The translations under genes were made by a program, and so were the position numbers. The notes below the pieces were generated by a model that saw only the letters and a list, made by a program, of their open reading frames with translations, was not told where the DNA came from and did not search any database. 64,000 bases of DNA from Bretschneidera sinensis (Eukaryota > Streptophyta > Magnoliopsida > Brassicales > Akaniaceae): the NCBI GenBank assembly GCA_023935145.1, contig CM043703.1, positions 24,439,727-24,503,726 on the forward strand. Reading direction: 5' to 3'. How positions within the stretch are numbered: the first letter of the stretch is position 1; every line of letters starts with the position of its first letter. Shown one piece after another: positions 35,841 to 51,819 of this stretch.

Positions 35841-36058
35841 GAGGTCAAGGCCAAAGATGACCTTCACAGTCCTCGCAAAGATATTTCTGCTCAGCTTATT
35901 AGAGTAAGAATTCTTTGTGACCCATCACATTAAATAACCAATTTAATCTTCTTAATATACAACAATTAGTAATTAAGTTATATACGATGCAAATGTGCAG
36001 TCCGGTGCTTGAACAGAATATGTACAATGTTAGAATGAAGCATACAACAACTTTTGCA
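35841..36058 (+). pseudogene. WAT1-related fragment, exons 2 and broken 3 (second copy)
   Basis: Duplicate of 3999-4216: exon 2 35841-35903, exon 3 from 36001, with the same MYNVRMKH substitutions, then a GC array at 36059-36212. Confidence 0.85.
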
Positions 36059-36212
36059 TTGTGCTTTGGGCGGGTACAATGCGCATAAATTGCGCAATCT
36101 GGGCACAAACTGCGCGCACAGCCCACACACAGAGCGCACATTGCTCGCATAGCCCGCGCACAGAGCGCACCGCGTGCACATTGCTCGCACACAATGCGCA
36201 CATTACGGGGTA
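36059..36212. repeat. GC-rich array (second copy)
   Basis: Duplicate of 4217-4370. Confidence 0.8.
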
Positions 36213-36288
36213 GCCTGTCGTGTGCACATGAGTTGCTTCAATGCCCCCAAGCATGGGGCTTTGTCCTAACCGTCTCCGAGGGAGGGAC

Positions 36289-36764
36289 ATCGCTCGCGCT
36301 GCATCATACGTAACAACTTGGTAAAACAGTGCAGATTGCTCTTATTTTTGACGAATGAGTTGTTGTTGTCGTTGTCGTTGTCGCTGTTGTTGATGATTAA
36401 GTTGTCGTTGTTGTTCTTGTTGCTGTAGAATCAGGTTCTCCATGGGATCAGCCTTTTCTGGCTCTTCATCTAATAACACTATCTACATGTTTAATGGGTT
36501 TTGGGAGGGAAACCTATTTGCCCTGGCTGCTATGTTTTTCTTCTGATAAGATTAGGGCAGCAACAGGTTTTAGAGAATTTGTGGTATATAGAAGAAGAGA
36601 AAACGAGTCAACGAGTCAACGTATATATAGGTGAAACAAGGAAACAACTTCCTTGCTAGTGAATGCAAATTCATTTTATTTAAGGAATGATATATTTTCT
36701 AACAGCTGTGATCTACTTATCATACGTGTCCAATTCCTTATATAGGAAATTATGAGAAAAAAAA
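36289..36764 (-). pseudogene. QF, minus copy (second copy)
   Basis: Duplicate of 4447-4922, including the lost start (CCAGGG context near 36521). Confidence 0.55.
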
Positions 36765-37566
36765 TTGACCTATATGTAAAAAAAAATATCTTTTTTTTAC
36801 ATTGACAGTGAAACAATTGAACTCATGTCTCTTGTATGAATGATTGAAGGTAACTACTAAGCTTTACCATAAAAATTACTGATGTCTCCTATATGAATGA
36901 TTGAAGGTAACTACTAAGTTAAGAGTAAGAAGCTCGTCTTAGTATAGAAAGCTTTACCATAAAAATTACTGATACCCAACAATCAATTACTGAAATAATA
37001 AATCTCTATAGGCTTAAACCAAATATGAAAAGCACTTTTCTGACAAATATAGCTTAAAGTTGTATCTTCCATCTTGCTTCTCTTCTTTATTTTGCATTAC
37101 ATATGCATTTTATAGGTTGTGAACAGGCAACAAAACTATGGGATAAGGGTTTTGTAACCCCTTCTTATGGAAAAGTTTATTATTTTTTACATTTGACGCG
37201 TGAAGTGATATATAAGATTTCAGCTTTGTTTGATTAAGAAATCAATCACAATGTAGGGAGTATTTTAATTTGCCTAATTCAAAACGTGAAGTGATAAGAT
37301 TCCAGTTTTTGTAACAAAGTTAAGCTTGATGAATATCACAATACCAACCACTCTGCCTCTATTTATCCACGAATGCTTCATTGAGGTCTACATTAATCTT
37401 GAGTACATGTAATAAAATATTTTAATATGATTTTATTCTTTTAAGTTTATATTTTCACTTATTATTAGTAGTAGTAGAATAATAATATTAGTAGTAATAG
37501 AAGAATAATAATAATATTAGTGGTAGTAGAAGAATAATAATAATAATAAGTGAAAATATAAATACT

Positions 37567-39240
37567 AAATAATTAGAATTTCACTTAAAATCTCTTACTA
37601 AATACTAGAACTTTTTATTGTGCGAGTAATTAAAATTTCTTAATGCATTGACGCAAGAATGCAAATCCAATTTACTCCTTAACAATCAAATATCATACTA
37701 TTCTTTTGGCTTTTTTTTGAAGAATTTTTTAGTTTTTGCAATACATAGATTAAAATAGTGTATCTTGATTAGATCGGGTCAGAAATCAATATTTTAAATA
37801 CTTTAAAAATTTTATTGGTAAATTTTGAATAATTTAACTGGTTATGTTATTTTTTAGATCCTATACCTATACTAACATTACCAGTGAAGTTTCTCAAGTT
37901 ACCGATGGAGTTTCGAGATCCGGTCTAACCAAAAACTTTTTAAGAGAGTAAAAATCAGTAACAATACTTTTTGTCCATCAACATATTTGATCAATGAAAA
38001 AATGTCACGTTATGTGGATAAATTAAGGTTTTCGTTTTTGTTCAAACCTGTTAAATTAAGGCATTTAACTAGTATATGTATGTAAGATAGAGTATTGTAT
38101 ATTATGATCGTGTCACTGCACACACAATGTGTCCAATGAAATCTTTTAGCGAGCTCAATGCGCACAGTCTATGTAATCTAAGCACAAACTGCACACACTA
38201 CACGCCCAATGCGCCCAATGAGATCTTGTACGTGATATTAAAATCTTTATAAACTTTGTTTGTCTATTATCATGTCAATTAAGTGTTCATTACATATTTA
38301 ATTCTAAATAAATTTTATTATCGGTTATATAAAATCATTAACATACGTTTTTATTGGTTTCTCCCTCTCTATTATCATCTCTCTTTTTTCTTCTGATTCT
38401 TCAGTACATTTCAACCTAACTTGTATTTTTTTTTGTAAGACAAATTTAGAAATATCAATAAAACAGACCATTTTTATAAGTTATATAATTTATCTCATAC
38501 CTTTTTTTTTTAACTATCACACTCTCTCTGAAATTAATTAAAAAAATATTATCAATAAATACTAAAAAAATATAATAATTATAATACTAACAACAACATG
38601 TCAACACAATAACATATGATAAGATATTATTATTTATTCACTAATTTAATTTATTTGACAAATCATTAGATTTTTTTTGCACAAAACAAAGTATAAGATT
38701 AAGTTGATGCAATTATCGAGTAGCATTATCAAGCGATCAAAAAATATCTCCATTGATCCAGACCTCTAGGTTTAGTGATTACTTTAGTACATATTCTCTT
38801 TCAATAATTAAAAATAAAAAAATATTTTTGTTTAAGTCGATAATTACAAAAGTAATGCTTTCAATTGAATTCAAAATATGAAATTGGTTTATATTTGTAC
38901 AAATTAGATTAATAATTGGCACCACTATCATTTTTATACATAGTTTTGAATTCCCACGTCTTTTAAATTTTTACCTTTATTGACATTCAATTTTCAGTAG
39001 TGTCTCATTGCCTGAAATACCTTCCTATCTAAAATTAAATGCCTCGCCCCAAAAAGGATAAAAAAGAAACAATAATATTTTGGAGCCAGCAATCAATCAG
39101 AATGAAAACCAAGTGGTTGGAGTATCCATACAGTGTGCATAATTTAGAATTTCTAAAATCTTGCATGTCCTTTTTGAAAGGATAAACCTTACATGAAAGG
39201 ATAAATCTTACATGTTGATTAAACATCGAGGTTATCTTAT
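37567..39240. repeat. R2, GC array, R1 composite (second copy)
   Basis: Duplicate of 5725-7400, array at 38113-38222. Confidence 0.7.
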
Positions 39241-40255
39241 TAGGATTATTGGATGGTAACTCTTAACATTACTTTTTTTTTGGTATCAATGCTTATGTAT
39301 CTCGTCTTGCTTGACACATTTCAACCTAACTCATATTTTTTTTTTTTGTAAGATAAATTTAGAAATATCGATAAAACAGACCATTTTATAAGTTATATAA
39401 TTTATCTCATACTTTTTTTTAACTATCGCACTCTCTGAAATTAATTAAAAAAACATTATCAATAAATACTAAAAAAATATAATAATAATAATATTAACAA
39501 CAACAACAACGTGTCAACAAAATAACATATGTTAAGATATTAGTATTATTTATTCACTAATTTAATTCATTTGACAAATCATTAGGTTTGCATTCTTACT
39601 AAGTACTAGAACATTTTATTGTGTGAGTAATTAAAATTTCTTAATGCACTGACGCAAGAATGCAAATCCAATTTGATCCTTAACAATCAAATATCATACT
39701 ATTCTTTTGGCTTTTTTTTTTTGAAGAATTTTTTAACTTTTGCAATACATAGACTAAAATAGTGTATCTTGATTAGATTGGGTTAAAAATAAATATTTTA
39801 AATACTTTCAAAATTTTGTTGGTAAATTTTGTAGAATTTCACTGGTTATAATTTTTTTTGAGCTCTATACCTATATTAACATTATCAGTGAAGTTTCTCA
39901 AAATTGCTGATGAAGTTAAAGATCCAATCTAACCAAAAACTTTTTAAGAGAGTAAAAACCGGTAACAATACTTTTTGTCTATAAACATATTTGATCAATG
40001 AAAAAATGTCACGTTATATAGATAAATTAAGGTTTTCATTTTTGTTCAAACCTGTTTGAACTTACTCATTATAACTCAAAATTTTAATAATTACTATTAG
40101 AGGTGGATTCGAACCTAGCCTGAGTTGAGGGGAGCTCAAGCTCGACTTGTAAGTAAAAATCTTATTCGAGTCAAGTTTCAAACTGAGCTCGAGTTAAGAA
40201 ATTTGAATGTGAGCTCGACTTGTAAGGTAAAATTCAGAATCGAGCTCAAACCGAG

Positions 40256-41853
<1,598 letters not shown>

Positions 41854-43348
41854 TTTTTGAAATTAAATAATAAATATATATTTTTTGAAATAAAATTAAT
41901 ATTTATATTTTTAGAAAATAAATATTATATATATAGTAATCAATCAGATTCAACTACTACTAATTATTTATATATATATATATCAATCAAATAATTAGAA
42001 TTTCACTTAAAATCTCTTACTAAGTACTAGAACTTTTTACCATGCGAGTAATTAAAATTTCTTAAGGCACTAACGCAAGAATGCAAATCCAATTTGATCA
42101 TTAACAATCAAATATCATACTATTCTTTTGGCTTTTTTTTTGAAGAATTTTTTAGCTTTTGCAATACATAAATTAAAATAGTATATCTTGATTAGATCGA
42201 GTCAAAAATCACTATTTTAGATCCGTTCGAAATTTTATTGGTAAATTTTGAAGAATTTCACTGGTTATAATATTTTTTGGTTCCTATACCTATACTAATG
42301 TTATCAGTGAAGTTTCTCAAAATCACCGATGAAGTTTTGAGATCTGGTCTAACCAAAAGCTTTTTAAGAGAGTAAAAACCGGTAACAATACTTTTTGTCC
42401 ATCAACATATTTGATCAATGAAAAAATGTCACGTTACATAGATAAATTAAGGTTTTCATTTTTGTTCAAACTTGTTTGAACTTGCTCATTATAACTCAAA
42501 TTTTTCGTAATTAGTATTAGAGGTGATTTCGAACCTAGCCTGAGTTGAGAGGAGCTCAAGCTCGGCTTGTAAGTAAAAATCTTGTTCGAGTCGAGTTTCG
42601 AACCGAGCTCGAGTTAAAAAATTTGAACATGAGCTCGAAATAAAATAAATAAATTTAATATTTATATTGTCGAAAATAAATATTATATATATATATAGAG
42701 TAATCAATCAAATTCAACTACTACTAATATTATTCAACTCATAAGGTAAAATTGTGTAATCTTACTTAATCCAGTCTAATACCATGAATCAAACAACTCC
42801 TCAATTACTTCAATCCAATCGATCTCAAAACAATATTCTCTAATCAATTTACAAGCTTTAATTTAGGGTTCGTTTAGTTCGGATAAGATTAATGTGAGAT
42901 TAATTAAATAAAATCAAACTAACTCACCGACTAAAAACAATTGATGATGATAATAATAATAATAATAATTACTTTCCAATCCTTATTTGGTTAAGACCGC
43001 AGGTACATTGCTTTTACTCCAAGCAAAAATATGTGTTCGTACTATTAGTACTTTCCTAAAAAAATAAGAGGGTACATTTTTTTCTCGTCATTTCCTTATA
43101 TGAGGAATTGGACACGTATGATGAGCAGATCACAGCTGTTAGAAAATATATCATTCCTTAAATAAAATGAATTTGCATTCACTAGCAAGGAAGTTGTTTC
43201 CTTGTTTCACCTATATATACACTGACTCGTTTCCTCTTCTTCTATATACCACAAATTCTCTAAAACCTGTTGATGCCCTAATCTTATCAGAAGAATAACA
43301 TAGCAGCCATGGCAAATAGGTTTCCCTCCCAAAACCCATCAAACATGC
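41854..43348. repeat. Local tandem duplication unit 2 (second copy)
   Basis: Duplicate of 10021-11541 with shorter TA tracts. Confidence 0.8.
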
Positions 43349-43570
43349 AGATAGTGTTATTAGATGAAGAGCCAGAAAGGGCTGAACCCATGGAGAACCT
43401 GATTCTATAGCAACAAGAACAATGACGACAACTTAATCATCAACAACAGCGATAACGACAACAACAACTTATTCGTCAAAAACAAGAGCAACATGCACTG
43501 TTTAACCAAGTTGTTACGTATGATGCAGCACGAGCGATTATCTTTCTCTACACTTATCTGGAAATTTGAC
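43068..43570 (+). pseudogene. QF, plus copy (second copy)
   Basis: Duplicate of 11261-11760, ATG at about 43309, same premature TAG. Confidence 0.6.
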
Positions 43571-44717
43571 ACCTTGGGGTGATTATCTTTGATTCATACC
43601 TAGAGAGACTGGCCTGCCCATCTACTAGTTTGCAATGGGAAGTTAAAATTGTTTGGTTATGTACTTTACAGGAAGTATTGTGAATCATGTGACATAAATA
43701 TTCATTAGATGAGCCATTTTGGTTTATTATTAAAGTTATTCTTCTGTAGAAATAGTGTTGAATCTTGTGGATGAAGTCTCTATTTATTTCTTTTAGAAAA
43801 TAGATACTAGACCTCTTTTAAAAGCAACGGTGAATATTAGAAGGGAAAAATACATGTCCAACGTGCACCCTCAATGTATTTTTTTTCTTGGAAGTTGAGT
43901 AGTAATTTTTGGAGAAATCAAGTGGTACTTTTAGGGAAATTGAGTAATAATATGGAAAGGTTTAAAATAAATTTAACCAAATATCATACTATATCCCAAT
44001 AATAACATGGACTTATGATAACAAGAAATAACATGGATTTCATATTTGGAAAAATGTCAATTTTGTTCTCCTTTATGGGATAGCATGGGCTAGTTCAGCA
44101 TAGTAAAAGCAATCATGTAATCATTTGTTACAAATTATGCATGAATTATATATTTTATTTGCTTAATTTATAAATATTTATTGAAGAATAAAGAAGATAA
44201 AATTCAGAATTTTAATGTTCAAGAAAATTTGTTAAGGGGTGTATAGAAATTTTTTTTACTAGACCGGGTTTGAAACTTCATTGATAATTTTGAGGGACTT
44301 TACTAATAATATTATTTTTTTAATCTCATACCTATATTGACACTATTAGTGAAGTCCCATAAAATTACCAATAGAGTTTCAAATGGATCTAAAACATTGG
44401 TTTTATACCCGATCTAATAAAAAAATATTGACACAAAATGTGCCTTGTTAAATACTAGGACAATTTAATAAAAATATTAATGATAGAAAAAAAACTTTTC
44501 TAATATAAATATATATTGTTATTAAAAGTATGTATTGTATTTTATCACATGTATGAATGAAGCAAAGTACCAATAATCACTAACCTAGTTTCTTTAATTC
44601 TTTTACTTACCACGACTCGTCATCAATTACTTCGAAGTGTAAGACACCGGAGATGAGAAACGTTAGGGAAAAGAAAGTGGGAAAACTCATTTCCGCTAAA
44701 TCCCAAGTTCTCAACAC

Positions 44718-44757
44718 TATGCGCACAGATCGCACACTGCACGCACAATGCACCCAA
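44718..44757. repeat. Short GC-rich array (second copy)
   Basis: Duplicate of 12911-12950. Confidence 0.7.
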
Positions 44758-44824
44758 TAAAACCTTGTACGTGATATTAAATTCTTTATAAACTTTGTTT
44801 GTCTATTATCTGTCATAGCCAATA

Positions 44825-47800
44825 TTGACCTCATTGGGTCATTCAAAGCCATTTTTGGCAGTGATTTTCATGCAAATTGGCTTTGCTTCAATATCTGTCA
44901 TAGCCAAATTTGCTCTAAATCAGGGATTGAGCCCAAATGTACTGGTGGCTTAGAGGATGGTTGTTGCCACAGCACTCATTGCTCCTTTTGCCTTTGTACT
45001 AGAAAGGTATTTTCTCCTCATCCTCCTCTCTCTCCATCAAATAATTGTTAATTTCAATTATGGTACATTTGGTTGAGATTATGGTAAAAAATTATTTGGA
45101 AATTATCTTAAGATGAAAAAATATTGATATGGTATGCATTGTGTTCTGGGATTTCTGAAATTATCTTAAGCTTGTTTGCCTCTTGACAATGCATAATAGA
45201 ACTCAATACAGTCAAATAGTAGAGTTTACACTCTATACAAGTGAGTATTTCCCTATAGAGAAAGACCATTGTTGGTGTGCTTATTTATAATACTATCCGA
45301 CCCCGCAAGTTAAAATTCTTAGCTCCTCCTTCAATTTATGTGTAATCAAAGGAGTTTCGGGATTCGGTCTAACCAAAAACTTTTTAAGAGAGCAAAAATC
45401 GGGAATAATACTTTTCGTCCATCAAAATATTTGATCAATGAAAAAATGTCACGTTATGTGGATAAATTAAGGTTTTCGTTTTTGTTCAAACCTCTTTTAG
45501 CGAGCTCAATGTGCACAGTCTGCGTAATCTAAACACAAACTGCGCACATTGCACGCACAATGCGCCCAATGAGATCTTGTACGTGATATTAAAATCTTTA
45601 TAAACTTTGTTTGTCTATTATCATGTCAATTAAATATTCATTACATATTTAATTCTAAATAAATTTTATTATCGATAAAACAGACCATTTTATAAGTTAT
45701 ATAATTTATCTCATACTTTTTTTTAACTATCGCACTCTCTCTGAAATTAATTAAAAAAACATTATCAATAAATACTATAAAAATGTAATAATAATAATAT
45801 TAACAACAATAACGTGTCAACACAATAACATATTTTAAGATATTAGTATTATTTATTCACTAATTTAATTTATTTGACAAATCCTTACATTTTTTTTGCA
45901 CAAAACAAAGTATAAGATTAAGTTGATGCATTTATCGAGTAGCATTGTCAAGGCGATCTAAAATATTTCCATTGATCTAGACCTCTAGGTTTATTGATTA
46001 CTTTAATACATTTTCTCCATCAATAATTAAAAATAAAAAAAAAATATTTTTGTTTAAGTCGATAATTACAAAAGTAAGCTTTCAATTGAATTCAAAATAT
46101 GAAATTGCTTTATATTTGTACAAGTTAGATTAATAATTGGCATCACTATTGTTTTTATACATAGTTTTGAATTTTCACGTCTTTTAAATTTTTACCTTTA
46201 TTGACATTCAATTTTCAGTAGTGTCTCATTGCCTGAAATACCTTCCTATCTAAAATTAAATGCCTCGCCCCAAAAAGGATAAAAAAGAAAGAATAATATT
46301 TTGGAGCCAGCAATCAATCAGAAAGAAAACCAAGTGGTTGGAGTATCCATACAGTGTGCATAATTTAGAATTTCTAAAATCTTTCAAGTCCTTTTTGAAA
46401 GGATAAATCTTACATGAAAGGATAAATCTACTAGTGCCAATTTAGGTTTCTTAGTTGTAACAGATGAAATGGCACTAAAACAAAAGATTGACGAAATAGT
46501 TGTGGCGCCTAAATGTAGAAACATCAAATTGAAAGGTAGCTTTCATATATAGGCTGGTGATTGTATAAAAGGTGGCAAATGCTAGAATCAGCTCTGCATC
46601 TACTTGCATCGTATTTGTCATTTTCACTGTGATCGATCGTGTCATTGTTCCGAATCCATCTCTAGTGGAGGATTTAGTGACGTGTGTCCATATAGTTAAC
46701 CAGCTCTTAAGCTTGGAAAGAAAACTACTAATGCTTAGCATCTGCCTCAAGATTATGATATCCACAATTAAAAGGAAATTGAGATTAGTGTCCCCTTGCC
46801 AGCAAATTAAATAGAAACATGTTCTATGAAACCAAGTGAATTGATGTATAAATAATTGTGCTTAAATTTAATTTGGTTTGGTGTAATAGCAATGAGAATT
46901 TTACGTGCATGCATGTGTTTGACCGAATATATTAGACGACAGTACGCCAAAATATTGATGTATTTGACTGTCTAGAAGAGGATCTAAGATGGGAGCTGAG
47001 GATTCACTGTATATAACTTGGACATTTTTGGTGTGCATGCATGTGTTAGTTTTCTAGAGAGCAACTTTTATTTAGCTTATTCTGTTGCCCACTGTGAAAG
47101 TTTAAAAATTTTAGCATTTTCTTTGTATGTCTAAAATTTTATGAATAGGGATAATGACATTGTTTTCACACTCAAACAGGAGATCAAGGCCAAAGATGAC
47201 CTTCACAGTCCTGGCAAAGATATTTCTGCTCAACTTATTACAGTAAGAATTCTTTGTGACACATCACATTAAATAACCAATTTAATCTTTTTTAATATAC
47301 AACAATTACTAATTAAGTTATATACGATGCAAATGTGAAGTCCTGTGCTTGAACAGAATATGTACTATGTTGGAATGAAGCATACAACAACAACTTTCGC
47401 ATCTGCTCTCGTGAATATTGTCCCTGCCATCACATTCATATTGGCTTGCGTCTTTAGGTAATTGTCTCTCCTCTCACTTTTATTTTGTATATTACTATTT
47501 CTCGTATCGTGCTGGGTCTAGCTTTTGAGGCCCACAGCACGGTTCGGCACGGCACGAGGCACGACCATAGCATCTAATAAATTCAAAATTACATACAATT
47601 TCATGTCATTAGAATAATGAGTAAAAAAGAATTAGGTGATGATAAATTTAATATTTTAGGATGGTAGAAAAAAATAAAAATTATTACCCTATTCTTAACA
47701 TAATTGCACGTGATCTATTAATTCATAAATGAAGCAAATTTAACTAAAATCACACATTAATATAAATTAAATAAAACCTTAACAAATATTTAAACACAAA

Positions 47801-50181
47801 AAAGTGTTATTTGTGAATTTTTAATTTAAATATTGAAGTTATAATTAATTGATTTTAGCATAATATCATTTGATACAATAAACGTAAAACACTGTGAGGA
47901 AATCATAAAATATTTTTCTTTAGGTAACTCATCATTCAATTTCTAAAGTTGTTTGTATAGGAATTGGATATGTTTTTTTTATTATTTTATTTAAAGGTCA
48001 AAAAGGTTATAAAACTACTTTTTTATTATTAATAATATTTTATATCTTTATAATTTTTAAACATTTTAAGTTGTTTTTTTTTATATTTCATTAATTTGTA
48101 AGTTATTTCATCTTCTTTCTTTGTTTTATATGTTTTTTTTTAAGTTATTTATTTGGAAAAATTTTTGAAGTTGTAATTTTTAAGTTATTTGTTAATATTG
48201 TTTTTTTTTTCAATTTTTAAGTTATTTGTAATATTTAACTTCATCAATAAAATGATTATAGTTCTATACAATTATAAGCATTCAATTCAATATTTATAAT
48301 TTTTTTACTATTTTCAACAAAAAAGTAAAAAATCAAAATATACCTATAAGGTCCATGGGTAGCGCGGCATGGCACGACCTGGCCCAAACCAATACCCATG
48401 CGGGCCTTGGGCTATGCTGGGCCGAAGTTTTTAAAAGCACGGCACGACAGGAAAGATAGAGAGGCATGGCACGGCACGACACGACCCGAAGGCATGGTGG
48501 GCCGCCTTGTGTGGGCCATGGGCCGGCACAGCCCACTGCCACCCCCACTTTACATGTCTAATTTTATTTTGGGATGTAATTAGCCTGCCCACTTCCTGGG
48601 AAATGGGCCCATTATGTTGGTCTTTTTCGGCCTGTCCCTATCTCCAATCTAGTGTTGATCATAGCCATGACCTGCAAACTCAATTTTATGGGCTTGAAAA
48701 AAATAGGTTCAGAAAAATTTTCGTGTGAAAAGGCCCCAGTCCAAATATTCTAACATAATTTTTTTAAAAAAAAAATGGTCCATTGAATTTTAGCTCTTGA
48801 ATTTGGAATTTGAAGGGTCCAAATTCAATTACTTTGTTTGGATTACATTTAAGAACTGTGTATTTGTATTTCATTCAAACACGTTATTCAAATTCTTTTT
48901 TCAGCCTATGTATTTTCAACTTAAATTCCCTCTGCATTCGACTTCCCCCTCTCACTCTCTCAACAGAAAAAAAATTTCAAGGAAAATTGGTTTATTCTTT
49001 GAACATATCGGTGGTGATTTTAACTTTATTGATGTATTTATCTTTTAAAGGCTTGAGAAGGTGGATATTAGAAGCCTGCACGGTCAAGCAAAGGTGGTCG
49101 GGACTCTGGTGGCTATTGGGAGAGCCATGATTATGACCTTTGTGAAAGGGCTTGCGCTAGAACTTCCTTGGACTAAAGGAACAAATCATCAAAATCAATC
49201 TACAAGTGATGCAGGATCAAAGCAGAATCTTATAAAGGGTGCTGCCATGATCATATCCAGTTGCATTAGTTGGGCCTGTTTCATTATTATGCAGGTAAAA
49301 TCATCGTTACTATCACTTACTGTTATTTAAAATAAAAATTACATTTATTCATTAATGACAAGACAATTAGGGGTCATTACTTCAATATTAATTTTAACCA
49401 ATTTAGTTGCTAATTACATATCTCATTGGTGCTTTTATAGGCAAAAATTCTGAAATCATACCCGGCTGAGCTATCATTAATGGCTCTTATATGCATGATG
49501 GGCATGGTGGAACGTGCACTAGTGGCCTATGTAATGGAGCAAGGCAATACTGCAGCCTGATCAATAGAGTTAGACTCCAAATTTTTGGCATCCGTCTATG
49601 GTGTAAAAAATTCTCAATTTATCTTAAAATTATACTATTGAACTTTATGTCCCCAAATAAAAAACCCTTAAAAAATATAAAAATCTTTTATCTTTTTTGG
49701 TGTATTACTTTTGTTTTTAAAGATTACGTTTTATGCATGGGATAGTCTCTGGATTAGCTTATTACCTCATGGGATGGGTAACGAAACAAAAGGGACCCCT
49801 TTTTATTAGAGCTTTCAGTCCCCTTACCATGGTTCTCATTGCAATTACGGGTTCCATTTTTGTATCCGAAGATATGTATTTAGGAAGGTATGCATGCATT
49901 TCTCTCTCACTCACACATAGGTTCGATCACTTGCTTCATATGGATTTATTTTTGTTTTGCAGGGTTATTGCAGGATTGTCATTGTAGTTGGCATGTACCT
50001 AGTTTTGTGGGGTAAGAGCATGGACCAGGCCCCATCTACGAATGAACCAGATCCTGAGGTCAACACCGTTGATGCAACAACAGTAAACCCTATTGAGGAA
50101 TACCAACAAAATTGCAGACATTTGGCCAAGAGAGAACCCTATTTTCTCATTATTACTTTTATTTTTATTTTTGTATCTTGA
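44825..50181 (+). pseudogene. WAT1-related pseudogene, all seven exons (second copy)
   Basis: Duplicate of 13018-18374. Exons: 44825-45006, 47180-47242, 47341-47457, 49051-49294, 49441-49602, 49739-49887, 49963-50181. All lesions are shared: TTG at the start position, TAG in exon 1 at 44951, TGA in exon 5, CAT acceptor before exon 6, 1-base deletion in exon 7. One extra change is visible in exon 1 (GGCTTTGCT for GGCTATGCT at 44881). The intron 1 insertion is at 45351-46426, and the intron 3 DNA element at about 47507-48545. Confidence 0.92.
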
Positions 50182-50311
50182 TGATGGTGCAGTAGAACTG
50201 TTTGCCACCAACTTAGTATCAGTGTTGATATCTCACCACTACAGCTAAATATGTAAAAAGGTCTTGAAGTTCTTGGACATATTTTGTAGTTTACTATATA
50301 TATAATGAAAA

Positions 50312-50972
50312 AATCATCAAAATCAATCTACAAGTGATGCAGGATCAAAGCAGGATCTTATAAAGGGTGCTGCCATGATCATATACGGCACAGTCCGCAC
50401 GGCGTACAGTCCGCACAAAGGGCGTACAGTCCGCACAAAGGGCGTACAGCCCGCACATTGTACGCACAATGTGCCCACTGAGACCTTTTAGCGGACACAA
50501 TACGCACAGGCTGACCAATCTGTGCACACACTGCGCGCACAAGTCGCACACACACTGCGCGCACACTATGCGCACAACCCACACACAACGCGCACACTGC
50601 AGGTAAAATCATTGTTACTACCACTTACTGTTATTTAAAATAGAAATTACATTTATTAATTAATAACAAGACAATTAGGGGTCATTAATTTCAATATCAA
50701 TTTTTATCAAATTAGTTGCTAATTACATATCTCATATCTCATTGGTGCTTGGTCTATAAAGAATTGTTGTAGTTGCAGGTCTATATCTCGTTGTGTGGGG
50801 TAAAAGCAAGGATTATAAGTCCACATCCACATTAATAATCAAGCGAACAGAACCAACTAAACAGACAGTAGATGTGGGTAGCAACGGAAAGGAAAATCTC
50901 CATCTTGACATCATCACACTTGATGAACCAATCAGAGAAATCATAACAAGAAACGAACAATCACATAGCTAA
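50312..50972 (+). pseudogene. Chimeric WAT1 remnant with foreign last exon (second copy)
   Basis: Duplicate of 18505-19125. The array spans 50385-50602 and is expanded. The last exon is 50760-50972 with an unchanged reading frame. Confidence 0.75.
50385..50602. repeat. Expanded GC-rich minisatellite
   Basis: Contains GGCGTACAGTCCGCACAAAG twice, plus a partial third unit, where the first copy (18578-18755) has only the partial one. Confidence 0.85.
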
Positions 50973-51819
50973 AGCGCTCCAACTATGGTCTGATTTAAGT
51001 TTTAAGGTTCAAGTTTCACACACCGCACCATCCACAACTTACTGTAGTATTTATTACATCCATCAATTTTATTCTTCATTAAATGCAATGTATATCAACT
51101 ACTTCTAGTGCAACTATGGAATCTTGTCTGACTACTATGAAAGGAAAACAGCATTTTAAAAGAAAACAATCAAAAATATCATCAATCATCTACCGGATTC
51201 TATCATACATTACTGGATGAATATTATAATTTAACATAATTATCTCCTAAAAATATTATTCACCCAAAAGAAAACCATGCACAACAGAATCAGTGTATTA
51301 TATGGGCCTACAGTTGCATTTAAGAGTACGGGCCTACAAGGCCAGGCCCAAAAGGAAGAGAGAAAGACAGAGAAATGTAAGTGTAGAGAAGTTAGGCTTT
51401 AAGTGAACTGAGAGAGAAATGCAGGTGACAGAGAGGGATTTAGCGGAGAAGTGCCGCTTAATTTAGTGGAGAGAGAGAGTAAAGGCAAACCAGATTTACT
51501 ACTGGCTTGATAAAATTACAAACGCATTCAGTGAACTATTAGTAGATGACATGGTACATCCTTTGAGCCAAGCAAATGGGCAATCAATCAGAATGAAAAC
51601 CAAGTGGTTGGAGTATCCATACAGTGTGCATAATTTAGAATTTCTAAAATCTTTCATGTCCTTTTTGAAAGGATAAATCTTACATGAAAGGATAAATCTT
51701 ACATGTTGATTAAACGTCAAGGTTGTCTTATTAGGATTATTGGATGGTAACTCTTAACACTACTTATTTATTTATTTATTTTTTTTTTTATCAATGCTTA
51801 TGTATCTCGTCTTGCTTGA

